A stretch of DNA of 64,000 bases from Enterococcus villorum (GCF_007990225.1 NZ_BJWF01000006.1:23771-87770); one strand, 5' to 3'; shown: positions 27,536 to 37,535, numbered from the stretch's first letter. The notes: generated from the sequence alone by a model not told the origin. Translations and numbers: made by a program.

Positions 27536-28893
27536 TGGCAAAAATACCAAAAAAAATGAAAAAATCAGTACGTTATATGGCGCTTGTCACACTTGAAAGA
27601 GTGAACAAAGGTGGAGCTTATTCAAATTTATTATTAAATGAAATGATCAAACAAGGTAATTTAAATCAAAAAGATGTCGGTTTATTTACTGAATTAGTCT
27701 ATGGAACCATTAGTCGTCAACTTTTGCTTGAATTTTATATTGCTCCGTTGATTACTCATGCAAAAAAAGTGGATGACTGGGTGAAAACATTGCTTTGTTT
27801 ATCGGTTTATCAATTAGAATTTTTAGATAAAGTACCTGCTCATGCGATTTTAAATGAGGCTGTTGAAATTGCTAAAATCAAAGGAAATCCAGGGACTGGG
27901 AAATTTGTTAATGGTGTTTTAAGAAACTATCAACGTCAGGAAAAGCCAGACGTAGAAAAAATCAGTGAGCCTGTTGAACGTTTAGCCATAAAGATTAGTT
28001 TACCGATATGGTTAACCAAACGTTTAATTAAACAAATCGGCTATGAAGAAACGGAAAAGCTAGGTCTTTCTCTCTATCAACCGAGTCGGGTGAGTGGACG
28101 TGTAGATACTAGAAAATGTTCGAGAGAGCAAGCGATCATGACTTTGCAATCAGAAGAAATTTCTGCCAAAGAAAGCCAGCTGAGTCCGTATGGAGTTGTT
28201 GCTGAAAAAGGACGTTTAGCTTCAAGTTCCTTATTCCATGATGGGATAATGACTATTCAAGATGAAAGTTCTATGCTCGTAGCACCAACGATGCAAATTG
28301 AGCCAGAGCATCATGTATTAGATGCTTGTGCCGCGCCTGGTGGTAAAACAACCCATATCGCAACATTTTTGGATCCTACATGTGGTGGAGAAGTGACGGC
28401 ATTAGATGTTCACGAACATAAAGTAAAGTTAATTGAAGAAAATGCTGAGCGTTTAGGTGTTTTTTCTGCTGTATACGCGCAAAAAATGGATGCAAGAGAA
28501 GTAAAAGATCAATTTGCCACTGCAACATTTGATCGTATTTTAGTAGATGCACCTTGTTCAGGATTGGGACTACTTAGAAGAAAACCTGATATTCGTTACA
28601 AAAAAAATGCCAAAGATTTAGCTAATTTACCAGCGATTCAGTTAGCGATTTTGGAAAGCTGTGCAAGTGTGTTAAAATCTTCTGGAATATTGACTTATAG
28701 TACTTGTACGATTCTTAAAGAAGAAAACCAAGAAGTGATTGAAACATTTTTGAAACGACATTCTGATTTTGAGAGGATTGATGTTTTAGTTGATCCTGTG
28801 CTACAATCATCAATCGAAGATAAGATGTTGACTTTATACCCACATCAATTCGATACAGATGGGTTTTTCATTTGTTGTTTGCGTAAAAAGTAA
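27535..28893 (+). CDS. rsmB: 16S rRNA (cytosine(967)-C(5))-methyltransferase
   Basis: An SAM-dependent m5C methyltransferase acting on 16S rRNA. The N-terminal NusB-like domain (about residues 10-140, with NVFNEAVE-type LNEAVEIAK) is followed by a Rossmann domain: DACAAPGGKTTHIA (SAM loop), VDAPCSGLGLLRRKPD (Pro-Cys) and YSTCTI with the catalytic Cys. At 452 aa it is full length. It overlaps fmt by one base in TAATG. Bacillus has rlmN next; here prpC follows directly. Confidence 0.95.
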   Translation: MAKIPKKMKKSVRYMALVTLERVNKGGAYSNLLLNEMIKQGNLNQKDVGLFTELVYGTISRQLLLEFYIAPLITHAKKVDDWVKTLLCLSVYQLEFLDKVPAHAILNEAVEIAKIKGNPGTGKFVNGVLRNYQRQEKPDVEKISEPVERLAIKISLPIWLTKRLIKQIGYEETEKLGLSLYQPSRVSGRVDTRKCSREQAIMTLQSEEISAKESQLSPYGVVAEKGRLASSSLFHDGIMTIQDESSMLVAPTMQIEPEHHVLDACAAPGGKTTHIATFLDPTCGGEVTALDVHEHKVKLIEENAERLGVFSAVYAQKMDAREVKDQFATATFDRILVDAPCSGLGLLRRKPDIRYKKNAKDLANLPAIQLAILESCASVLKSSGILTYSTCTILKEENQEVIETFLKRHSDFERIDVLVDPVLQSSIEDKMLTLYPHQFDTDGFFICCLRKK

Positions 28894-28905
28894 TGAGGTG
28901 AAAGA

Positions 28906-29646
28906 ATGCAGATTGAATATCAATCCGATGTAGGAAAACGACGTAATACAAATCAAGATTATGCAAGCGTCTTTACTAATCAAGCTGGAATCAAATTAGC
29001 CGTGTTAGCTGATGGAATGGGCGGGCATCGTGCCGGCGATATTGCTAGCCAAATGGCTGTTACAAATTTAGGAACTGCTTGGGAAAGTTTGAGTATAAGC
29101 GATGATGAAAAAGTAGCTCAATGGTTCATTCAAACCATTCAGGAAGAAAACACGCGTATTTATCAGCGCGGACAAGAACAACCTGAATATAATGGAATGG
29201 GAACGACAATTGTTGCTGCTGCTTTGTCAAAAGATCAGTTCACTATTGCTCATGTAGGGGATAGTCGTGCTTATCTTATTCGCGAAGACAGAATCATTCA
29301 GTTAACGGAAGATCATTCTTTAGTGAATGAACTTGTGAAATCGGGAGAGATTAGTGAAGAAATGGCTGTTAATCACCCACGAAAAAATATTTTAACTCGT
29401 TCAGTCGGTATGCCTGGAACAGTAGAAGTGGATGTCTCTACTTATTTTTGGCAACTGAAAGATCGCTTGTTATTGTGTTCTGATGGTTTGACTAACATGT
29501 TGTCTGAAGAGATGATTGGTACGATCGTCAACCAAGATGGAGATTTGCTAGACAAAGTAACGGAATTGATTAAACGCGCCAATGAAGCCGGTGGCGCAGA
29601 TAATATCACCGTTCTTCTGATTGAATATAAGGAGGACGTCGCATGA
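28906..29646 (+). CDS. prpC: PP2C-family serine/threonine protein phosphatase
   Basis: The cognate phosphatase of the PASTA kinase next door (called IreP in E. faecalis and StpA in E. faecium). PP2C metal motifs are present: [57 protein letters not shown] and [11 protein letters not shown]. Its 246 aa have no membrane segment. It overlaps prkC by four bases (ATGA). In E. faecium, stpA/stk mutations are known to affect the L,D-transpeptidase bypass of beta-lactams; an ldt gene is also in this window. Confidence 0.95.
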   Translation: MQIEYQSDVGKRRNTNQDYASVFTNQAGIKLAVLADGMGGHRAGDIASQMAVTNLGTAWESLSISDDEKVAQWFIQTIQEENTRIYQRGQEQPEYNGMGTTIVAAALSKDQFTIAHVGDSRAYLIREDRIIQLTEDHSLVNELVKSGEISEEMAVNHPRKNILTRSVGMPGTVEVDVSTYFWQLKDRLLLCSDGLTNMLSEEMIGTIVNQDGDLLDKVTELIKRANEAGGADNITVLLIEYKEDVA

Positions 29647-31709
29647 TCGAGCCTGGCAAAAAATTGAATGGACGTTACCAGATTACTGGGAATATCGGAA
29701 GTGGAGGCATGGCAAACGTTTTTCTAGCTCATGACCTTATTTTAGATCGTGACGTAGCAATAAAAGTATTGCGATTTGATTTTCAAAACGATCAAACAGC
29801 GATCCGACGTTTTCAACGAGAAGCATTGGCTGCGACAGAACTGGTTCATCCCAACATCGTTAGTGTTTACGACGTAGGAGAAGAAGATGACATGCAATAT
29901 CTAGTGATGGAGTATGTCAAGGGAATGGATCTAAAAAGATATATTCAAACGCATTATCCCATTCCTTATGAAACAGCTGTCAATATTATGCAGCAAATCT
30001 TATCGGCGATTTCTTTAGCACATAATCATCAAATCATCCATCGTGATTTGAAACCGCAAAATGTTTTGATTGATAATGAAGGTGTTGTCAAAATTACCGA
30101 TTTTGGGATTGCCATTGCTTTATCTGAAACATCAATCACTCAAACGAATACGATGTTAGGTTCTGTCCATTACTTGTCTCCAGAACAAGCCAGAGGAAGT
30201 ATGGCTACTAAACAGTCAGATATCTATGCACTGGGGATTATCCTTTATGAAATGCTGACAGGCAGTGTCCCGTTTGATGGAGAATCAGCTGTCACTATTG
30301 CATTAAAACATTTTCAAGATGAGCTACCTTCAATTAAAGAATTAGATCCAACAACACCACAAGCTTTAGAAAATGTGGTGTTGAAAGCGACAGCAAAAGA
30401 ACCCGCTGATCGATATAAAACAGCTGAAGAAATGTCAGAAGATTTAGCAACGGCTTTATCTCCTGCAAGAGCCCAAGAAGCCAGATGGCAACCGCATGCC
30501 ATGATCAATGAAACCAAAGTGCTCTCGCCTGTGGATGAAGATATGCCTATGCCAGAATCGTTTAAGTCTATGCCATTGCCACAAGAAAAAGAAGAAAAAT
30601 CAGAGTTAGCTGAAGAAACTGTTCCAGATCCAAAAACAAAAAAACATAAAAAATGGTGGATCATTTTATTAGTTATTTTAGCATTATTAGGGGTCGGGAC
30701 AGCTGTCTTATTTGCTTCTGGTGGACGTGGTGAAGTAGTGGTTCCTGATGTCTCTGGATTATCAGAAGCCTCAGCAAGAGATACATTAACACAAGCTAAA
30801 TTAGAAGTAGCGACAAAAACAGAAGAAATTCCTGACGACAAGATTGAAGAAGGCGATGTAGTTAAAACAGATCCTGCAGCAGGAACAACAGTCAAACAAA
30901 AACGTGAAATCACACTTTATGTGAGTACAGGCAAGAAAAAAATCAAACTAGATGATTACAGTGGCATGAGTTACGATGAGGTAAACAATCAACTGAAAAA
31001 ACTTGGCTTTTCATCTGATCGTATCAAAAAGGAAGAAGAATTTAGTGATGAAGTCGAAAACGGTCGAATCATTTCTCAATCAGATGATGAGGGAACGAAA
31101 GTTGACCCAACGACAGATACCATCACATTTGTTGTAAGTAAAGGATCTCAACCAACTATGAGTGATTATACTGGGCAAAATTATGAAACAGTTATGAGTG
31201 ATTATACTGGGCAAAATTATGAAACAGTCCGTGGCATATTAAGCTCAAACGGCTATAAGAATATCAGCTCAACTTATGACTATAGTGATACGGTTCCAGT
31301 AGGTTCTATCATTAGTCAATTACCTAGTTATGGTGAGCCATTGACAGAATCTAGTTATATAAGTTTTGTTGTTAGCCAAGGACCAAAGGCCAAAACGCTA
31401 AATGATATTTCAGGTTATACGAAGAGTGATGCCCAAAGCTATTTGTCAGATATTGGCGCAGAATATATCGGACATGAAACCTATGAATACTCTGACACTG
31501 TTGAAAAAGACAAAGTGATTCGTACAGTACCTGGGGTGGGAGCTTCTGTCACACCAGGAACGGTTGTTAATGTTATTTACTCAAAAGGACCTGAACCAGA
31601 AAAAGAATCCTCTAGTACTCAAAAAGAGACAACAAGTAGCAGTAAAGACAGTACAAGTAGTAGCACGTCAAAAGAGGAAGAAAGCACTACTAGTTCTACA
31701 GAAAAATAA
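29643..31709 (+). CDS. prkC: PASTA-domain serine/threonine protein kinase
   Basis: A transmembrane sensor kinase of cell-wall state (IreK in E. faecalis, Stk in E. faecium). The kinase domain is at about residues 12-270: glycine loop GSGGMANV (19-26), K41, HRDLKPQN with D135, and DFG 153-155. A juxtamembrane linker precedes one helix (about 338-358). Outside are four PASTA repeats (about 365-430, 434-500, 504-585, 586-655) and a Ser/Thr/Glu-rich tail that may span the wall. PASTA 3 carries an in-frame duplication, [12 protein letters not shown] at 506-517 and again at 518-529. E. faecalis IreK has five PASTA domains by my recollection. Overlaps prpC; terminator at 31715. Confidence 0.95.
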   Translation: MIEPGKKLNGRYQITGNIGSGGMANVFLAHDLILDRDVAIKVLRFDFQNDQTAIRRFQREALAATELVHPNIVSVYDVGEEDDMQYLVMEYVKGMDLKRYIQTHYPIPYETAVNIMQQILSAISLAHNHQIIHRDLKPQNVLIDNEGVVKITDFGIAIALSETSITQTNTMLGSVHYLSPEQARGSMATKQSDIYALGIILYEMLTGSVPFDGESAVTIALKHFQDELPSIKELDPTTPQALENVVLKATAKEPADRYKTAEEMSEDLATALSPARAQEARWQPHAMINETKVLSPVDEDMPMPESFKSMPLPQEKEEKSELAEETVPDPKTKKHKKWWIILLVILALLGVGTAVLFASGGRGEVVVPDVSGLSEASARDTLTQAKLEVATKTEEIPDDKIEEGDVVKTDPAAGTTVKQKREITLYVSTGKKKIKLDDYSGMSYDEVNNQLKKLGFSSDRIKKEEEFSDEVENGRIISQSDDEGTKVDPTTDTITFVVSKGSQPTMSDYTGQNYETVMSDYTGQNYETVRGILSSNGYKNISSTYDYSDTVPVGSIISQLPSYGEPLTESSYISFVVSQGPKAKTLNDISGYTKSDAQSYLSDIGAEYIGHETYEYSDTVEKDKVIRTVPGVGASVTPGTVVNVIYSKGPEPEKESSSTQKETTSSSKDSTSSSTSKEEESTTSSTEK
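31158..31229 (+). repeat. 36-bp tandem duplication inside PASTA domain 3 of prkC
   Basis: Bases 31158-31193 and 31194-31229 are identical except for the last base (T/C). Each encodes the same 12 residues, so the frame is kept. Near-identity suggests a recent event. Confidence 0.95.
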
Positions 31710-31714
31710 ATGTG

Positions 31715-31757
31715 AAAAAAGAAGGGACATTCATTCATGATTGTCTCTTCTTTTTAA
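31715..31757 (+). terminator. Terminator of the priA-prkC operon
   Basis: AAAAAAGAAGGGACA pairs with TTGTCTCTTCTTTTT (31741-31755), a T-rich end. Confidence 0.8.
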
Positions 31758-32021
31758 TCTCTGTCAAAAAGGAGCTCATAAACTTGTGGGCAAAACGTTC
31801 CTCATCATTTTCTAAATATCGTCACTCCGCCTATAATGAATGATTGTAAAAGCAATCATATAAGAAGAAAACGATTGACAACCAATTTTTTTTGAAAACG
31901 CTAGAATCAATTCAAAATCTTATGTACATAGATGAACGTTGTCCTTTTTTTATTGGATTTCGCTAAGTTTCTAGCAAGGAATGGCACATGATTTTTCCTT
32001 CCTGTGGTAAAATAAATAAAA
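31758..32021 (+). promoter_or_regulatory. prkC-rsgA intergenic region with extended -10 close to rsgA
   Basis: TGTGG followed by TAAAAT (32008-32013) resembles an extended -10 whose start point would fall at about 32020, only one or two bases before ATG 32022. No gene is visible here. TTGACA at 31875-31880 has no -10 at proper spacing. Confidence 0.45.
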
Positions 32022-32927
32022 ATGGAGGTGGCGCACATCAAAGGACAAATCAGAAAAGCAATCAGTGGATTTTATTATGTATACTCAGATGGTGAGACCT
32101 ATCAAACCAGAGGCAGAGGGAACTTTCGTAACCGAAAAATCACTCCTTTAGTTGGTGATCAGGTTCTATTTGAAAGCGAAAATAAAACAGATGGCTATTT
32201 ATTAGAAGTGATGCCTCGTAAAAATCAACTGGTACGACCACCAGTGACCAATGTTGATTTAGGTGTGGTGGTTACGAGTCTAGTCGAACCCAATTTTTCT
32301 TATAATTTATTGGATCGTTTTTTAGTGATGTTGGAATACGAATTAATTGAACCAATTATCTTTTTAACTAAAACAGATTTAGCACCTAATGACCCTATGA
32401 TTGATGAAATTAAACGAACGTACGAAGCAATTGGTTACCCAGTGATTATTCCCGACCATCCAGGGGATACAGAGGAATTAGTACGTTATTTCCCAGAACG
32501 CCTATCTGTTTTTATGGGACAATCTGGAGCTGGGAAATCAACATTGTTAAATCAAATTTCACCACAATTGAATTTGGAAACTGGCGAGATTTCTGATTCG
32601 TTAGGGCGAGGCAGACATACAACTAGACATGTAGAACTGATTCCACTGTATGATGGACTAGTAGCAGATACTCCTGGATTTAGTTCAATCGATTTTTTAA
32701 CGATCGAAGCATCAGAATTACCAAAACAATTTCCTGAATTTGTCCTTGCAGCAAAGCATTGCCGGTTTAGAGAATGTATGCATGCGAAAGAACCAGACTG
32801 TGAAGTAAAGCGACAAGTAAGCGCTGGTGACATTGCACAAACACGTTATGATAATTATTTACAATTTTTACAAGAAATCGAAAATCGTAAACCAATGTAT
32901 TCAAAAAAAGAGGGAAAACGAAAGTAG
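32022..32927 (+). CDS. rsgA: Ribosome small subunit-dependent GTPase A
   Basis: A circularly permuted GTPase that helps mature the 30S subunit. It has an OB-fold N-terminus (about residues 8-70), then G4 LTKTDL, G1 GQSGAGKST and G3 DTPGFSS in permuted order, and a zinc finger with Cys/His (CRFRECMHAKEPDC). Length is 301 aa from ATG 32022. The start is unsure: GGAGGTG lies inside the frame, 6 bases before an AUC at 32037, and no SD precedes the ATG, so either a leaderless ATG start or a rare AUC start is possible. It begins the rsgA-rpe-thiN operon. Confidence 0.93.
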   Translation: MEVAHIKGQIRKAISGFYYVYSDGETYQTRGRGNFRNRKITPLVGDQVLFESENKTDGYLLEVMPRKNQLVRPPVTNVDLGVVVTSLVEPNFSYNLLDRFLVMLEYELIEPIIFLTKTDLAPNDPMIDEIKRTYEAIGYPVIIPDHPGDTEELVRYFPERLSVFMGQSGAGKSTLLNQISPQLNLETGEISDSLGRGRHTTRHVELIPLYDGLVADTPGFSSIDFLTIEASELPKQFPEFVLAAKHCRFRECMHAKEPDCEVKRQVSAGDIAQTRYDNYLQFLQEIENRKPMYSKKEGKRK

Positions 32928-32939
32928 GAGGAATGATTG

Positions 32940-33590
32940 ATGAAAATAGCACCATCTATCTTAAGTGCAGATTTTGCTAATTTACAAAAGGACATTGAAT
33001 TAGTAGAAAAAGGCGGAGCCGATTATATCCATGTAGATGTGATGGATGGCCAGTTTGTTCCAAATATTACCTTTGGGCCAAATATTGTCCAAGCAATTCG
33101 CCCTATTACGAAATTACCTTTAGATGTTCATTTAATGATCGTTGATCCTGAAAATTATATTCCAGCATTTGCAAAAGCTGGAGCGGATATAATTACCGTA
33201 CACGTTGAAGCAACCCCACATATCCATCGAGCACTTCAAATGATGAAAGATTTAGGTGTAAAAGCTGGTGTGGTCATTAATCCAGGCACACCTGTATCGA
33301 TGATTAAGCCAGTTTTATCAATGGTGGATCAAATTTTAGTTATGACCGTTAACCCTGGTTTTGGGGGACAAAGTTTTATAAATGAAACAGTGGATAAAAT
33401 TGTGGAATTAGCAGACTTACGTGAACAAAACGATTGGCATTACTTAATTGAAGTGGATGGAGGAATTGTGCCAGAAACAGCTCAAATTTGCCAAGAGGCT
33501 GGAGCAGATATTTTTGTTGCGGGTTCTTATGTCTATGGCTCAGAAAATCCAGTAGGACAGATTACGAAGCTTAAAGAGGCTTTGAGTTAA
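32940..33590 (+). CDS. rpe: Ribulose-phosphate 3-epimerase
   Basis: It interconverts ribulose-5-phosphate and xylulose-5-phosphate in the pentose phosphate pathway. A TIM barrel of 216 aa: APSILSADF, VDVMDGQFVPN (metal His/Asp region), LDVHLMI, MTVNPGFGGQ and VDGGI. ATG 32940 is preferred over the in-frame TTG 32937 and follows AGGAGGA. It sits between rsgA and thiN, as in Bacillus. Confidence 0.97.
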   Translation: MKIAPSILSADFANLQKDIELVEKGGADYIHVDVMDGQFVPNITFGPNIVQAIRPITKLPLDVHLMIVDPENYIPAFAKAGADIITVHVEATPHIHRALQMMKDLGVKAGVVINPGTPVSMIKPVLSMVDQILVMTVNPGFGGQSFINETVDKIVELADLREQNDWHYLIEVDGGIVPETAQICQEAGADIFVAGSYVYGSENPVGQITKLKEALS

Positions 33591-34229
33591 ATGCAGGTCT
33601 TATTAGTGGCAGGAGGTTCTCCTGAAAATTGGCCGCAAGAACTTAAAAAAAGTTATGATTGTTATATAGGAGTTGATCGTGGTTCATGGAACCTTCTTCA
33701 ACATGATTTTCCATTAGATTTAGCAATTGGAGATTTTGATTCGTTGTCCGTTAAAGAAAAAGAAGTAATTAGAAAAGAAGCCACTCATTTTATTCAAGCT
33801 CCTGCAGAAAAAGATGACACGGATACACAATTAGGTTTAAAGAAAGCCATTGAGCTTTATCCTAAAGCGACAATAACGATTATCGGAGCAACGGGAGGAC
33901 GTTTAGACCATCTTCTCGCCAATCTTTGGTTACCACTAGAGCCACGGTTTAAGCCATATGCTCAAAATCTAATCATTTGGGATAACCAAAATTATGTGAC
34001 TTATTACTTGCCAGGAGAACACGTCATTACCAAAATACCAGAAATGAGTTATTTGGCCTACTGTTGCTTAACCCCAGTAAAGGAGTTAACCATAAAAAAT
34101 AGCAAATATGAATTAGAAACGACAGATGTCTTACAGGCGACTTCTTATGCAAGCAATGAATTTATTTCAAATACTGCCACCTTTTCATTTACATCTGGAA
34201 TGGTATCAGTTATTCAAAGTAAAGATTAA
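33591..34229 (+). CDS. thiN: Thiamine pyrophosphokinase
   Basis: It transfers pyrophosphate from ATP to thiamine to give TPP, the ligand of the riboswitch at 17173. Motifs: GVDRGSWNLL, AIGDFDSL, PAEKDDTDTQLGL and GATGGRLDHLLANL. At 212 aa it is typical. The ATG follows the rpe stop with no gap, so translation is coupled. With ThiT it suffices for thiamine use without synthesis. Confidence 0.95.
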   Translation: MQVLLVAGGSPENWPQELKKSYDCYIGVDRGSWNLLQHDFPLDLAIGDFDSLSVKEKEVIRKEATHFIQAPAEKDDTDTQLGLKKAIELYPKATITIIGATGGRLDHLLANLWLPLEPRFKPYAQNLIIWDNQNYVTYYLPGEHVITKIPEMSYLAYCCLTPVKELTIKNSKYELETTDVLQATSYASNEFISNTATFSFTSGMVSVIQSKD

Positions 34230-34385
34230 GTTGGCATTTTGTTCCTCAGTTGGACAGAAGCTGTTAAAAAAAGACAAATCAAATTATTTACTAAAAAAAA
34301 GCTTAAGAGAGGTGTCTTATCTTTTGTTTCGCCTCAATTAGTGATAAAATTGAGCGTAAGAGTCTAATTAATTCGAGGTGTCTTT

Positions 34386-35240
34386 GTGAAGAAGTTCAAT
34401 CCTAATAAAAATATTATTATTACCTTAGTTATTGTTATCATTGTGGTGACGATATTAAGTGTGACAGCTGCGCAGCGAGCGAATGAAGGAAAACCAAATT
34501 TCTTCCAATCTCTCGTTAATGACAGTGTTTCATTTGTTGATCGTGCTATCTCTGCGCCAGTAAGATGGGTGGAAAATGGCGTGGATTCCGTCCATAATCT
34601 CTTTTCTACGTATTCTGAAAACGAGCGCCTAAAAGAGAAAATCGATAGTTATGACGAACTAGCGTTAAAAAATAAAAATTCTCAAAAAGAAATCGAAGCT
34701 TTAAAAAAAGAACTTAACTTAAATCAAACATTGACTAATTATGAAAAGGTAACCGCAAACGTTATTACACGTTCACCGGATACGTGGCAAGATATGTTGA
34801 TCGTTGATAAAGGTTCAAAAGATGGTATTGAAGTCAACATGGCCGTGATGGCACAAAAAGGGCTGATTGGTCGTGTAGTGGAAGTGAATAATGCTTCATC
34901 TAAAATTGAATTGCTCACATCATCAAATGAAAGTTCAAATCATTTCCCAGTACGTGTATCTTCTTCTAGTGGCGAAGCATTTGGGTTGCTAAAAAATTAC
35001 GATGAAAAACTGCAAGCTTTGGTTATTACACAATTGACTGGTGATACTAATATCAAAGAAGGCGATGTTGTTCAAACTTCTGGTTTAGGTGGAAATTCAC
35101 CCGCAGATTTACCAATTGGCACAGTAATCAAAACTAAACCAGACAGTTATGGATTGGATCGAGAAGTATATGTTAAACCTTATGCCGGGATGTATGATTT
35201 GCCAGTGGTGACGATCGTGCAGCGGCTAGTGGAGGATTAA
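34386..35240 (+). CDS. mreC: Rod shape-determining protein MreC
   Basis: A bitopic protein that organises elongation-phase peptidoglycan synthesis. One N-terminal helix (about residues 10-28), a coiled coil (about 75-115) and the beta-rich periplasmic-side domain (about 120-280, with VITRSPDTWQDMLIVDKGSKDGI). It starts with GTG 34386 after GAGGTG. mreD follows three bases downstream. MreB is often missing in ovococci, where MreCD works with peripheral wall synthesis; no mreB lies here. Confidence 0.95.
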   Translation: MKKFNPNKNIIITLVIVIIVVTILSVTAAQRANEGKPNFFQSLVNDSVSFVDRAISAPVRWVENGVDSVHNLFSTYSENERLKEKIDSYDELALKNKNSQKEIEALKKELNLNQTLTNYEKVTANVITRSPDTWQDMLIVDKGSKDGIEVNMAVMAQKGLIGRVVEVNNASSKIELLTSSNESSNHFPVRVSSSSGEAFGLLKNYDEKLQALVITQLTGDTNIKEGDVVQTSGLGGNSPADLPIGTVIKTKPDSYGLDREVYVKPYAGMYDLPVVTIVQRLVED

Positions 35241-35243
35241 TGT

Positions 35244-35753
35244 ATGCTGAAAAAAGAAACAATGAAATACTATTTGCCAGTTGTATTATTTCTTTTTATG
35301 TTGATCGATGGACATTTAACTAGAATGTTTATTGAATGGTCAAACGGAGAATACATGGCTAGTGCACATTTTCTAATTTTAGCTTTGCTATTTTGTAGTT
35401 TGAAATTTTCAAAAAGGTATTTGTTGATTACAACCATCATTTTAGGTGCGATCTTTGATACCTACTATATAGGAGTAATTGGTATTTATGCTGTAGCGAT
35501 CCCATTGATGGTATTACTCATGTATTCAATGAGCGCCTACATCCATTTCAATATATTTACAGAATTTTTTAGTATGATCATTTTTGTGACAGGCTATGAA
35601 TTATTTACGCTAGTTGTCCAACTGATCTTCAAATTGGTCTCTGTAAATAACACGTACTTTATTACAAGATACCTCGGTCCAACATTATTACTAACGATGA
35701 TTCTTTTTGTCGTCTTCGTTTTTCCCTTTAAGAAATTATTCAGTGATGAATAA
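35244..35753 (+). CDS. mreD: Rod shape-determining protein MreD
   Basis: A small integral membrane partner of MreC (169 aa, about five hydrophobic segments, FLFMLIDGHLTRMF near the start). ATG 35244 lies three bases after mreC. The last 24 bases of the gene form the left part of the transcription terminator. sagA follows with its own promoter. Confidence 0.93.
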   Translation: MLKKETMKYYLPVVLFLFMLIDGHLTRMFIEWSNGEYMASAHFLILALLFCSLKFSKRYLLITTIILGAIFDTYYIGVIGIYAVAIPLMVLLMYSMSAYIHFNIFTEFFSMIIFVTGYELFTLVVQLIFKLVSVNNTYFITRYLGPTLLLTMILFVVFVFPFKKLFSDE

Positions 35754-35767
35754 TTTCTTTTTTTTTA
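35730..35767 (+). terminator. mreCD terminator embedded in the mreD 3' end
   Basis: AAGAAATTATTC (35730-35741) pairs perfectly with GAATAATTTCTT (35748-35759), followed by eight T's. The left arm and loop are mreD codons. Confidence 0.88.
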
Positions 35768-35891
35768 TGCATTTTTCTGAAATGTACGTAGTGTTCAATG
35801 AATAAAGAATGAAACTTTCAATTTTGTCATTTTAAAATTTTATTTTGAAATGTTTTTGTAACATAACTATTATCTCGTTGACATACTGCTA

Positions 35892-35900
35892 TGGTACAAT
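35892..35900 (+). promoter_or_regulatory. sagA promoter, extended -10
   Basis: TGG followed by TACAAT (35895-35900). A TTGACA at 35878-35883 is only 11 bases away, too close to serve as its -35. The leader is about 65 bases. Confidence 0.5.
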
Positions 35901-35971
35901 TTTTATATCGTTAAGAAAGACTTAAATATATTTAGATATTTATTAAATTAAGCCAGTCGGAGGAATGAAGA

Positions 35972-37489
35972 GTGAAAAAGAGTTTATTATCAGCGGTAAT
36001 GCTAAGTTCAATCGCTTTAACTGCCGTGGGATCACCGATCGCTGCCGCGGCGGACGATTTTGATTCACAGATACAACAACAAGACAAAAAAATTGCAGAT
36101 TTACAAAACCAACAATTAAGTGCACAATCACAAATTGAAGCATTAGAAGGTCAAGTTTCTGCTATCAATACAAAAGCACAAGATTTATTGGCAAAACAAG
36201 ATACATTACGTAAAGAATCTACTCAATTAAAAAAAGAAATTGCAGATTTACAAGAACGTATTGAAAAACGTGAAGCAACAATCCAAAAACAAGCACGTGA
36301 AACTCAAGTAAAAAATACTAGCTCAAACTATATTGATGCTGTATTAAATGCCGATTCATTAGCAGATGCTGTTGGTCGTATCCAAGCAATGTCTTCCATC
36401 GTAAAAGCGAACCAAGACTTAGTACAACAGCAAAAAGAAGATAAGCAAGCAGTAGAAGCGAAAAAAGCTGAAAATGAAGCAAAACAAAAAGAACTTGCTG
36501 AAAACCAAGCTGCTTTAGAATCACAAAAAGGTGATTTACTAGCAAAACAAGCTGATCTAAATGTCTTAAAAACTTCATTGGCTGCTGAACAAGCAACAGC
36601 AGAAGATAAGAAAGCTGACTTGAACCGTAAAAAAGCAGAAGCAGAAGCAGAGCAAGCACGTATTCGTGAACAAGCTCGTTTAGCAGAACAAGCTCGTCAA
36701 CAAGCAGCTCAAGAAAAAGCTGAAAAAGAAGCACGTGAACAAGCCGCTGCACAAGCTGCTTTATCACAAGCAACTTCAACAACAGAAAGTTCATCAACTG
36801 TGTCATCTTCAACAACAGAAAGCTCATCAGTTGCACAATCTTCAAGCGAAGAATCAACAACTTCTGAGTCTTCAACAACGACAACTGAAGAATCAACAAC
36901 TTCTGAGTCTTCAACAACGACAACTGAAGAATCAACAGTTCCTGAATCTTCTACAACAACAGAAAATTCATCAACTGACTCTTCTACTACTGAATCATCA
37001 GTAACAGAAAGTTCAACAGTTCCTGAATCTTCTACACAAGATTCAACAACAAGTACAAATACTAGCAATAGCAATAATTCAAATAATGCTACAACACCAA
37101 CGACTCCGTCAACACCATCAACGCCTTCTGGTAGCGTAAACGGTGCTGCGATTGTCGCAGAAGCATACAAGTATATTGGTACACCATATGTTTGGGGCGG
37201 TAAAGATCCAAGTGGATTTGACTGTTCAGGATTCACACGCTATGTTTACTTACAAGTAACTGGTCGTGACATCGGTGGTTGGACTGTTCCTCAAGAATCA
37301 GCTGGAGCTAAAATTTCTGTTTCTCAAGCAAAAGCAGGCGATTTATTATTCTGGGGATCACCAGGCGGAACTTACCATGTAGCCATTGCATTAGGTGGCG
37401 GACAATATATCCATGCACCTCAACCAGGTGAAAATGTTAAAGTTGGTTCAGTTCAATGGTACGCACCTGACTTTGCAGTAAGCATGTAA
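35972..37489 (+). CDS. sagA: Secreted NlpC/P60 peptidoglycan hydrolase SagA
   Basis: A secreted D,L-endopeptidase that cleaves peptidoglycan stem peptides. In E. faecium it is a major secreted antigen whose muropeptide products stimulate host NOD2. Signal peptide about residues 1-27 (cut near AAA-DD), a long coiled coil (about 30-260), a Ser/Thr/Glu linker (about 265-385) and the NlpC/P60 domain (about 390-505) with C418 in DCSGF, H469 in YHVAIAL and H481 in YIHAP. GTG start with CGGAGGA upstream. The linker has a perfect 39-bp tandem repeat. Monocistronic. Confidence 0.95.
   Translation: MKKSLLSAVMLSSIALTAVGSPIAAAADDFDSQIQQQDKKIADLQNQQLSAQSQIEALEGQVSAINTKAQDLLAKQDTLRKESTQLKKEIADLQERIEKREATIQKQARETQVKNTSSNYIDAVLNADSLADAVGRIQAMSSIVKANQDLVQQQKEDKQAVEAKKAENEAKQKELAENQAALESQKGDLLAKQADLNVLKTSLAAEQATAEDKKADLNRKKAEAEAEQARIREQARLAEQARQQAAQEKAEKEAREQAAAQAALSQATSTTESSSTVSSSTTESSSVAQSSSEESTTSESSTTTTEESTTSESSTTTTEESTVPESSTTTENSSTDSSTTESSVTESSTVPESSTQDSTTSTNTSNSNNSNNATTPTTPSTPSTPSGSVNGAAIVAEAYKYIGTPYVWGGKDPSGFDCSGFTRYVYLQVTGRDIGGWTVPQESAGAKISVSQAKAGDLLFWGSPGGTYHVAIALGGGQYIHAPQPGENVKVGSVQWYAPDFAVSM
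36848..36925 (+). repeat. Two perfect 39-bp tandem units in the sagA linker
   Basis: Units 36848-36886 and 36887-36925 are identical, each coding EESTTSESSTTTT. A partial third unit diverges after EEST. Such units are length-variable among enterococci as far as I know. Confidence 0.93.
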
Positions 37490-37494
37490 TAATG

Positions 37495-37535
37495 AAAAGA
37501 GTTAGACCGTGAGAATAGTTCTAACTCTTTTTTTG
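37495..37535 (+). terminator. sagA terminator
   Basis: AAAAGAGTTAGA (37495-37506) pairs with TCTAACTCTTTT (37520-37531), then T's. Confidence 0.9.

Noticed and set aside
31875..31907. TTGACA followed by TAGAAT upstream of rsgA
   Set aside because: The 21-base spacing is too long for a sigma-A promoter.
36318..37236. Two long minus-strand open frames (205 and 175 aa) opposite sagA
   Set aside because: They are Leu- or Val/Ser-rich mirror products of the sagA coiled coil and Ser/Thr repeats, with no ribosome binding site.
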